In this document: positions 26,221 to 38,000 of the stretch, piece after piece
Numbering within the stretch: the stretch's first letter is position 1
Layout: every line of letters begins with the position of its first letter
Origin: Syngnathus acus
Taxonomy: Eukaryota; Chordata; Actinopteri; Syngnathiformes; Syngnathidae
Direction of reading: 5' to 3'
NCBI RefSeq assembly: GCF_901709675.1
Contig: NC_051090.1
Span: forward strand, 4,456,342-4,520,341
Length of the DNA: 64,000 nt
Made by a program: the position numbers and the translations under genes
Notes under the pieces: model-generated
Told to the model about the DNA's origin: nothing
Databases searched by the model: none
Seen by the model: the letters and a program-made list of their open reading frames with translations, nothing else

Positions 26221-26704
26221 CTACACGGAACACAAGCGCACGCCACTTAGACTCCAGACGCCCACAAACGCCAACGCCGCCCACGCCAAGGTGCTAATGG
26301 ATCATGCGTGATAGTAAACAGGGTGGGACGATAAGGACCAGTAGCCTTGAGAGAAGCCCATTTGGTTAATAGTGAGGAAAGATGTTTTTGAGCCAAGTGG
26401 CCACCGTACCCTCAAACCAGCAATAAACGCTTGGAATGAAAAGAATACAAATGATAATGACATGCCGCCTCCCAGCGATTATCAAGCGCCGGGCCAAGCC
26501 CATGGGGCGTGGCGGCGGATCAACATACCCTTATGATGGAGTTCATCTCTGGGGGGGTGACCTGCTTGGCCCTCTCGATGGCTGCCAGGACCTGCTGCTG
26601 GTGCTGTGCATGGGCGGGGGGAGGACACAATGAAAGAACAGAGGGGAGGACGGGTTAGATCAATATCAATCTTGCAAACACACACACACACCCTGACACA
26701 CACC

Positions 26705-26738
<34 letters not shown>

Positions 26739-26975
26739 AGCTTGGTGTGACATCAGTGAATGGATGGTGTGAAGTAATGGTGATGATCAACCCCCTAGTG
26801 GTGAGATAGATAAGAATGGCTTATCTGAAGCCCACGGCTATTTATTATTACACGCACACACTCGTATGGTAGGTGGGGGCAGGAAATTGAGAATGCCGAG
26901 GGAAGGGGTCAGCGTGGTGTAGAAGTAACAAGGCTGTGCTCTCACGCCTGGATGTTAAGGGTCTCGGCCTGAGGG

Positions 26976-27018
<43 letters not shown>

Positions 27019-30000
27019 CCTCCTGAGACAGGTATGGGAGGACTTGTGCGCAGATCCCATTTAATCTCTTCACAATCTCAGCCTGTGGAGGAAAGGGTAA
27101 ACAAAAATTAGGTCAATTCTTTTCCATGATAAAAAATAATATTATGGCTGGGATAGGCGAGAGCACGCTCATGACACTGGTCAGGATAAGCAGTTCAGAG
27201 AAGGTTTTTTTTTTTTTTTTTTTTTTATTCAAGAGGATGTGCTAAAAAGCACAGGGAGGAAAAAAACGGAAGATAACCCAACGTTTAACCTTTAAACCCT
27301 CGACACACGAAAACAGCCATTTTGTGATTCCGAGCACACGCTCATTGGTATGAGCAACAGCAGGTATGACCTTCTCAAACTCGCACACACAAAAGCGTTG
27401 CTATCGTCCTCACACACGGCTCCATTATCACATTTGGCTGCTAATCACCCAATCCGAGCGAGAGATATGCAAATGAGCGCTAATGGTGTTAAAACGTAAT
27501 CGGGGCGAGATGAGGCGAGAGTAGCGGTTATTAGGCATGCAGAGCACGACTGCCTCCTCCAATCAGGCGCTCGGCTCGGCTCACACACGCTCACGCGAAC
27601 GTCTTAAAAACGTCTTTGTGGGGACTCGCCGCAAGCTAACAAATATTCCATTTTTCCCGGCGCTTTTATCTACGCTCCCTGTCATCTTCCCGAGCTTTGT
27701 TCCCCCGCCCTTCCCTTCCTCCACTCGTTTCTCTCTGGCAGACTTCTTCAAGTGCTGTTTCGGCGCCTCATCTCGCTGACAGCAGGAATATGGTACGCGT
27801 CGGGAAAGAAGAAAAGTGGACGTCAAAAGGCCGGACGGACGCGTCGTTTCAAGGATCATTAATTCGGCTCGGAGACTCCTTTGCTGCATTTTTTATGCCA
27901 ATTTAAACGAGGCACGATTGTAAAAAATGGAGGCATCTGTTCACAAGGGGGGATCAAAGAGGAACACGTGTTCGAGTATATTTGCGTTACCGTACTTGTT
28001 AGGACTGACGTATAGTGCAGCTTATAGAGATTGCCGTGGGCTATCATGCTAACGGGCTAGTCTGAGAACACAGAGGCGCTTGTAAAATTAGCTGCGTTCA
28101 TTTCAGGATTTTCTGGTCTGAGCCAAGATTCAAACCCTGAATCGTAGCACTGCGAGGCAGACTTACGACCCACTTGGACACCATGTGACCCTGGGCCCGT
28201 ATGTTTCTATTTTTATCGTTTCACAAGATAAAAGTGGTTGTTTTGACAAACGAAGGGATTGAGAAAATTATTGAAGGCCCCATTGCGTGTGCTTTTCATT
28301 TCACGGTACAAATCAGATTTCCTCGAAGAGCTTCATGAAACGGAATAGAAAAGTAAAATCACTCTCAGCTCAACCTTCGACCAGCGGAAAGAGAAATGAG
28401 GACGAGAGAAAGCGTACGGCCGTGGAGGAGGCTCGGGAGTGAAGTCTTTCTTGAGTGAAGGACGATGAAGAGGGATCGAGTGAAGGAGAAAATGTACGAG
28501 AGGAGGGAAATAGAGTCAGGGGTGGTGGGGGGGCGCACAATGGGCCTCGACATGAACGCTCCCCCATGCTCGTTTCCACACATCCCCTTCCATTTCAACT
28601 CTCTAATGGAACTACTGCCTCTTCGCGTCCACTCACACAAAGAAATCACACACACACACACTGACAAACCAATATCTACAGTATATTCACGCACACACTC
28701 ACAACATAGCCTTCAAAAAAAAGGGAGAACAAAAGAATGCACATGAGCAAGTGAGCACACATATGCAGCAGCACATGTCTTCTCGGAAGGTCTCAAAGGA
28801 GATAGATGGCCCGGTCTTGTAATTGTGATTTATTAGGCAATTATTGCTTCTTCCGATGTATTTTTTAAAATACACGTAAAGTGTATGATATAAAAACTAT
28901 ATCAGATCTATTGATGTTCACGTGTCCATGAGTCAAAGCCAACATGGTTCTCCTCATCTGCCTGCCAGTGTGTGCCATCAATCTCGTGTGTGCGTGTGCG
29001 TGTGTCCATAATCGCTCTTCTCCCTCCTGCAGCCGAAGCATAAATTACTGCCCGAGCTTCATCCCAAGCAGCTGACATATGAGCAAGCACAGGGAAGTCC
29101 TCAGACTTCCGTTCTCTGTTACAACGAAAGATTTTTCTTTGAATTCCACTTCTGTAAAGCTTGTACAGTTTTGAAACATTTGACGGGGAAAATATGCCTC
29201 AAAATGATTTAAAAAGCAGTGGCAAAAATGAATATAAAGTAACAAAACCCCAGTGGTAGCTAATCTCTCTATTTGCAAAAGCAACATGCTATGCTAGCCA
29301 ACAATATAATGTAGCAGAAGCAATGACTCACCTGTTTGTGCATCTCAATGTTGAGCCCGTAGGACATCTCATAGTACTGGATGGAAATGAGAGGAGACAG
29401 ACAGTTATTGCATCAAACACATTTTGATATGCAGTCGTTGCTTGATGTACAAGTTGAATTCATTCCAGGACCATACTTTTTTGTTTAACTCAAACTACTC
29501 AAGCCATTTAGCATCATTGAACAAACTGTGCTTTTTAGTAATAAAAGAGAAACTATAATAGAAAGTAAAAAATTATTTTCTTTATACTTCAGTTCAATGG
29601 AAATTGTGCTGCTCCTTAAGGTGTACGTGCATTGGCCAACAGGGGGCGGTATAACACATGCATTCATACATACATAGACTTACATACACGTACCTTATTA
29701 TGTTTGTGTGATTTTTGTGAGATTTCTTTGTGTGACTTTTCATGTGGATTTTTTTTTAGACAGTTTGTAGTTTGAAAAACTCTTAAATTAGGTCACTCGT
29801 AAATTGAGGTACGGCTATAGTATATGTGAGGAGGTGACAATTATGTATTTTTTTTTATCAGGACATGATGCAAAAACTTTTGAAGCGGTGAGATGTAACC
29901 CAACATCCCAAAATGGCCTTCAGCGCTCTGATTTACGCAACCGACGTTCTGGTAACGATTTGGTAAATGAGCGGATACAAATGGCAAACAGGAAGTGGGC

Positions 30001-30383
30001 AGGAAAAGGAACGACAATAGACTGACAATAGAATGTTTTGTTTGTGCGTGTGCGTGTGTGTCTTATGTGTGCTGAGTGTTAATGAGAGGGCCACCCTCTA
30101 GGCGTAAACCCAGTTAATCACCCACTCAGTCTGCAGGAGGGACTGGCTCTGTGACTGGAAAACAAACACACACACACATAAAAAACACCAAACACACACG
30201 CACACTCTGTTCAATCTGACACACATACACGATCTCTCACACGCACACACATTTTGTCTGTGCTTTGCAGTGTAGCAGCACACCAGCCCATGTGGAAGCT
30301 CCCTAAAGTAATTACAGCGCTTGGGAAATGGAGGTGCTGCCTACCGGGGGAGTGGGGGCAACCCGATATCGTATTAGAGAGGG

Positions 30384-30425
<42 letters not shown>

Positions 30426-30922
30426 AAGACCAGGCTTGCTCACAGAAGTGATAGAAAAGGAGGCTTTAAGCATTATTTTGTACATTTCCGCTGAATACAA
30501 CGGTTTGCGTAAACCAGGTTCTTTAACTAATGAGTGAGCAGGAGTGATGCAGTATCTTTAACGCTGCTTAAATTAAAAATAAGCTTTTGGCAAATTTGGC
30601 TTGGCAGTCAGTAAGCAACTTCTGTTTGACAACTACTCTAGACGTTAGTAGTTCTGGGTGTCATAAAAATGAGTTCGAGACATGACCCAAAAGTTTTTTT
30701 TATTATTACTATTTCCTTTGAAATAAAAAAAAGAATTTAAGATGAACAGTCCAACAGAGACCGCCTTGATTTGGGCAGACATGTGATATTAAAGCACCGC
30801 ATTGGCTTTGGGCAAAATAAAAAAAGTGACCTTTTACTAAATAGCACGTGTTTACACAATTTTGCGTCTGACTGAATATGTGTGTGTACAGTTCAGTGTG
30901 TGCAGACAGATGGGAGGCCTCT

Positions 30923-31011
<89 letters not shown>

Positions 31012-34000
31012 ATGGTGGCAGGAGCAGTGTGGCGGCGCAGATTAGATGAGATTAAAGCCAGTCAGCGGATCAATTAGAGGCAAAACATCACAGGGCTACA
31101 TTGCCAGCAACAATGAGATTAGCCCCGAGGTGGAGCATGTGTGTGTGTGTGTGTGAACATGTATGTGGGGAGACAAAAAGGGCGGAGGGGGCGCACAAGA
31201 GGGAACAAAGGGCTGCGAGCATTTAAAGGATTATCGTGTGCTCCGTTTCAACGGCGGTCTTGTTTTTGGGGGGATTGGGCGATTAGCTCGTTGGATCAAC
31301 TCATTATTAGCGACGGGCAAAAAAAACATGCTCAAGATGGACAAACATTGCATCGATTTAGCCATGTTGTTGTTTAACTCACCCTGGACGAGGAATGTGT
31401 ATTTACGTTAATTTGTACACTTTGACTTGGAGTCAGTCGTTGGACAATGTTTGTGTGCGGCCATGTTTAGTTGTGCTTTTTCATTTTGGCTTTGGCTGTG
31501 TTACTTTTGGGCGTGTCAGAGCAAAATATGCTTTCGTAGTTGCATTTTATTTTGGTTTTATGATTTAGTAGTCTGTTTATGATACTTGGGAATGTAAATA
31601 TGTTAGTTAAAAACAACTTTGCCAATCATAAAAATGGCAAAGTGGTCCGGAATTTATACAAAATGGCTTCACTCACCATGATGTAATGACGTTGCATCTC
31701 CGACTTCTCACTGGCCAGCTTGTCACATTCCAGCTTCAGGCTGCGGAGGAAACAAGTCGAGCGGAGTCAGCAGCGGTCACTTTATCCCTCGTCACCTTCG
31801 TTTTCATCAGCACCTCCTCCTTTGTCGGCCATCTTAACCATCATGACTGTCCTCACCCTGACCTTCCAGATATTATAAGCGCAAACCAGCATGAAAAAAA
31901 AAAAAAAAAGTCTGCTTTCCAAACCAGAAAGCAGGCAAGTCTAAAAATAGCATAGGCAGTAATCACGTCAGCGTTGATGACACGCGAGGCGACGGGACAA
32001 AAAGGAGGACACGTCAACAAGTCAGCCAGATGGTAAAATGAACACGACAGCGAGGAACGAGGGGGGGGGGGGGCGAAATCACATCGCGTGCGTTTGATTG
32101 AAGGAGCCGGTGCCGACATGCCGGTGTGACAAGGTGTGATACCAAGCGAGGGCGGATAAGGCGGAGATGTTGTAAAGATATGCGCAGACGCATGGCAGCT
32201 GGATCTAAAACCTGCTCGATGCTCTGCGTACATTGATGCTGTCTGCAACAATGAAAGCCGCCATGTGCGTTTAAAGCTGTCACATTACGTATAGGATAGT
32301 GTATGGAGGAGATGTGTCAGAAAAGTTCCAGGACTGAGCTAGATTTGCATTACATACGTCATCGTCTTGTTCCCGCTGAGCAGCATCTCATCCACTTCCT
32401 GCTTCCCATGTGTACATTTGTGGTGTGTTGTCATGACAACCCCCCAAGTCTACCTGGGATTGGCTGCGCGCCTCCTGCGATTGGCGCTCATCAGCCGGCG
32501 GGCATGCACCGCTGCTCTCCAAAGACACTTTGATGGAGTTTTATTGCCGATTCTTCCGTCTCTAAATCGCTTGCGCTGTCATCTTTATTTTGATTGATGT
32601 ATTCCCTGATCTATTTATGCATGGGACTGAGGGAAAAGGGGAATTAGGAGGAGGAGGAGGAAGATGGCAACAGATACAAAGGCTGCAACTATACCCAGGG
32701 GAACGCCTGTTGTACATTTTGCCTTTTAAAAGCTTCCACATCACTACAACGCTTCCTCCGTGACTGCCCCGTTTTAACCCCAAGTCAACAGGCAACAAAA
32801 AAAAGCAGCTTTCTTTCAACTGTGCTCTCTGATTGAGGTTAAATGCTGCTGCTCACAATTGAAGGAATCCTAAAAAAAAAAAAAAAAAGATGCATGATGT
32901 CACTGCTACTTTGCAAAGCTGTTCAAATAAAACAGAAGGAAAAAGGATCGTCTTGGCACTGACAATACGCCGGGCTTTCATCTGTCTTTGTTACGCGAGA
33001 CACAAAAATAAACAAGAAGAAACCAGGAAGGAATGCAACCCGCACAAAGATGGTTCATCTTTCAGAACTGCCATCAAACACATCAGTTAGCGTTCTAAGC
33101 AGCCGCTGTGGGGGGAAGACTTCTTACGATAGAACGGCGAGATTAGGAAGGGAAACGGTAACAGGACTTCAAGGGGAGCTGAATGCAATTATAATAGAAA
33201 ATCTACTTGGGGTTAAAAGCACCAATGGCTAAAACCAAACTAGCAGGGTTCTTACTTTCTGGACCTGGTCTTGACACCTCAATCAATGTCTTGGAAATAA
33301 GCCACAACATTACAGCTCCATACTGTGACAAATTAAATCATTTGTAGCTGCTTGTTTTTATGTGGCCTCACCTGTGGTATTGTGCTTGGAGGAACTGGAA
33401 CTCATCCTTGATCCTGTCACAGGAGTCGGATGTTGTGAATTTCAGCTGCTGCGATGAAGCCTGCCAAGGGAGGAAGAATGGTGTGAAAAGGCAGGAGGAA
33501 GTGGCGGGCCGAGAGGAGAGGAAAAAAAATCACTAAAAACACCAGCGCGAGATAGAGGGCTTTTTCAATGAAAGGTTTCGGGCCAGTGATCAGCAGCAGA
33601 CGGAATAGCGAGCCAATGTGGATCACATCCAATTACACATTTAAGCACAGAATGGAATGATAAATGGACAAAAAACTGCCCAAAACATAAGGAAAGGGAC
33701 TTTATAAATATTAAAAGTTGAACCAAAAAGAGCTGTTTGTTGTCATTTCCGAATGGCGTTAAGTCTCAAACTAAACAAAGAATTAAAAAAAAAAAAACAT
33801 TTGGAACCGATTAATGGCATTTCTATTCATTTCAATGGGGACATGCGATTTGAGATAACGTTTTGTGCTTTAACAATGCAAAATGAGTCACACATTTGAG
33901 CGGTCACGCCTCACTCGCACATCGCTTCATTCATGACAACCACAATGCACAATACAAGTAAACAAGGCAAAGTGGAATCGCTGCCAAATCCGCTACAGCA

Positions 34001-34857
34001 AGTGCGCTCCCACCTTTAATCACATAAAGGGCAGCGGTATTAACTATAAATGTTCCCCGAGCGCCACTTTGGATACGAACGTGCACCGGCTAGCCTTCAC
34101 GTCAGTGTCCAAAGCAGTTTGTCACGGCCTCATATAGCAAGCGAGAACAATCACTCTTTCACCAGGCTTGACTGATGCGGTTTGTCGTCATTGTAAATCT
34201 GTCCGCATTTTCACCGCGGCGGCGACCCGCTCGCGTAAAGCCAACTAGGGGCAAAATCTCATTATTCCTCGCTAGTGTGCGTAATGGCTCACGTGGGAGA
34301 AGGTGACATTTTCTCACTAAAAATGGCACAGCGCTATTAGGAATGACTTGTCCTCTGCTGGCTGAGGAAAGCAGGCCTCGCTGCATTCACGAGAGCGTGG
34401 CCGCAAAACACGAGACACGAAAAGGTTGAATAAATGCGCCCTGCATGGCGCACACGGCAAACGATTAAATACGGTGAATGACTTTTACACAAACGGTAGA
34501 GACACGAATAGTAGTGCTCAGCTGGCTATGGCATTAAACAGTTCCTTATCTGATCTTATATTAAATTTGAAATACGAGTACACAGCCACTGTAAGGTCAG
34601 ATATTTAGCTGGCAAAAGAGAAGCTGGCACTATATAAAGAAACAACACACATTAAAAAAATATATATATATCACGCTGTTGCTTAGAGACTGTAAAAGCA
34701 AATAAGCTATTCTATTATCTCGCTGGACCGTGCTGGCGAGGAACAAACTCATCAAACGGCACCGCGGCCATTTGGTGCTGTGCCACGTTGAGCATGTGTC
34801 AACACAAGGCACTTAGCTGCAGGCGGCCTCGCACATCACGCTGTGATAACTGCTGCG

Positions 34858-34888
<31 letters not shown>

Positions 34889-35000
34889 ATTTGCATACAG
34901 GTTGGCCCTGGGGCCCAAGGATGGAGTTGCTGCCCCAGATCTTGTTTCCTCCCAGTGTAGCACAGTGTGTGCAACCATTTTAAACACCACGGTTTTTTTT

Positions 35001-35042
<42 letters not shown>

Positions 35043-38000
35043 GCAGTCAACAGCCCCCGGGTAGACCTTCCTGTTGCACGCAAATGTTGGGAGGTACACT
35101 AGATTGAGTAAACAGAGTTTGAAGGGAATCAGGATTGGCATGGAGATATTTCAGGATGTATTTGCGGACATCACCTTGCAGTTATGACGCGGAAAAAAAA
35201 AAACACAAAAAAAACAGCTGTCTATGTGCTCAACAACAGATGGACGGCCGTGATGTGAATGAAATACCGACGTGATACGGCGACGTGTGCCATCTGCTGT
35301 GACCAAAAAGGTGGCTGCATTCAAATTGGGTTTGTGCGAGAAAGAGCGTTGTTGCGCAACATGGATGCCAACATCCACGATACAAAGTGATGAGCTTGTA
35401 TGAGGCACAAATACTCCCTGCCATGACTCATACAGCCCACTCTTCTTTGCATGCACAATTTTCATAGCGCGCGTGGACACACACGCACACACAGACACAC
35501 ACACATGCAGGCAGGCAGCACTTTAAATGTAGGACAACCTCTAATTCGATTCTGCCCCGCTCCTTTGAGACGTAATTAAAGCATTAAAAAGCTTTGTGCG
35601 CCGGCGAGGCAATTGAGACAGTCTTCGGCGAATAAATGGGATTCGTCGTTTCAGGAAATGACTGCCCCGCCTTCCTACCCATCCCACCTGAACCTCCACA
35701 CACACACATGGCCTTCTTCTTGCCTCTTTACCCTGCCTCATCCGTGTGAAATCTACTGCGAGACCTTGTTTTTACACCACCGAACAGTCAACAAAGAGAA
35801 TGGAAAGAGATTAGCGCGCGCACACATAAGGAGAGTACCAGCAGGATACATTGGGAAACATCCTCCTCAATATAAATCCTGCCTAAGGGTAGTGGGATCG
35901 TATTTCCTGGAGCACTGTGCCTGGCTGTTTACATCTCACTTGGTGCGTGTGTGTGTGTGTGTTTTCGGAGCCTGACTAATAATGACTGGATGTTATCTCA
36001 CTCCCACTCTTTAAAGATCCACGCAAAGTGACTAATAGTTGCCCGTGTGGTGTTTACGAGATTCGAGGCTGTTTTGCGGAGCGCCATAGCAACGATTCGG
36101 TCAAGGACGACTTGACTGCGTTCGACAAAAGACTCCAGCGTGGGGGTGGACGATAATAATATTTGTGGAAATTTACCAGTTGTATTCCAACTAAATGAAC
36201 GGCAATGATGTGAATCCACATTTCTGGAATTTTTTTTTTTTTTTTAATTGAATTTAATTTCTTCACACTTTGGGCTCCCTGTCCATTGGTACGCAGTTCG
36301 AAAACCAAGTGCAGTGTGAAAAGGTCTTTCTGCCTTTGGTACTCCGTCTGAAGTTGATAAAAGTGGCGTCTCAAAAACGCACTAAATCGGGCACTCCAGT
36401 GTAAATCCATCGAAAGAATAGTTCCAGTGATGTACAAGTAGCAATATTGTAGCTTTGTTCAAGAACCTGGGTCAACGCAGCTGCTTCGAGTATGTGTGTA
36501 TTTATGTGTGTGTGTGTGTTTAGGCTGAGGTAAAGGATTGTGTCTTTAGCCGCTCTGGACAGGGGCTTTGGAGCGCAGAGAGAGCCTAATCCTGTTTGGG
36601 CCAGGAATTTGATTTTGATTATTATCTCTCACGGACCGAGCCAAGGCTTAGCCCAATCCCCCCCCCCTCCCGCCTACCATCACCCTCCTCCCCTCACACC
36701 TCCCCTTGCAGCCTGACAGAGTTGACCTCGTTAAGATGCTTTAAAGAGGATTATTCTACTTTTATCACTTGGAGTGAGGTGCCCTTGCAAACACAGACTT
36801 GGCAAGGCTCGGCTCCCAGCTCGGCGCAACTATCTTGACCCCCGCATGCAAGGCCAGCCAAGCATGCGGTAAAAACACACACAAACATGACACTCGTGGC
36901 ATGCTGCCCTGGAGACACGGATGCACAAAAAATGCGCGCACACACACACACTGAAGTGACAATGTGGCTGTGGGGAGGCATTTAATAGCACAACCTACAA
37001 ACACACACACGAAGAAAGAGTGCAGAGATTGCAAAACCAAGGGAAATGGGCAATTTGTCAAGAGAGAGGCGGGGTGGGGGGGGGGGCACGACCAGGCCGA
37101 CGGTTTGGAGAGTATGTCTGAGATTAAAGCCAGACATGTGGGGTGTTGGAGTGGGGGGGGGGGGGCGCTAGGGGTTAAGATTACACCCCGTATACTTGGG
37201 CAGATGATTGATGTCTGCTTGTAAAAAGCAAGGTTATTACTCGCAACAACCCACAGGGGAGGGAAAGCAAAAGATTAATTCGCAAAGTTTCTAGCAAAGT
37301 GGTGATAGGCCGATTCTTGTACACTAATAACTTTGGATAATGAGCCACATGCTGCTTCACCAAAGACATCGTTCACATGATGCAGCTTCGACTTCATTCC
37401 GGATCACACGAAGAGAGGAAGTACACAAACAAACAAAGTGGTGTTATCGTCGGGGATGAAGCAACACTGTTCCACTCGGGGACGAACAAACAGAGCAACT
37501 AATTCTCTTGTCTGCCGCGATGCTGTATGGCCTTGTGTTCTTGAGGTCTAAGAGGGGCTCCGGCGGGGTTGAAGCCAGCTGGGCCAATCAAGCAACCCCT
37601 GTAGAGAGCTTTTTGTTCCTGCCCAGAGCACCGTTCTGCACCGGTGAAGGGTTAGCGTGACGCACCGTTGCCGCCAATCTAGCTTGCCGCGCTCCCCGCA
37701 GGCAACAAGCTGCTGAATACTGATGCAGCAAATACGCACTCAACAAGCGCAACGCAAATGAGAAGTCTTTTAAATTCAGGACCATTTATATTCCGTGAAT
37801 ACATAGGCTGTCAATTTCTTAGGAATTTGTTCAATCTTCCTCCACATCAACATGCAGATGGATGCAGCGCACACCTTCACATTGTTAGACAGCAAGAATT
37901 TCTGCTTTTATATACGAGTCGCGATTGTTATATATTAGAGTTGCAACGATTAATCGAGAACTTTCCTTTGACTGCAATGAACGATTATTAAAAAAATCTC

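Noticed and set aside
25697-26284. 195-codon minus-strand frame over the last tle5 exon
   Set aside because: It is read in another frame of the GC-rich exon; the spliced frame ending GDKSD is the real one.
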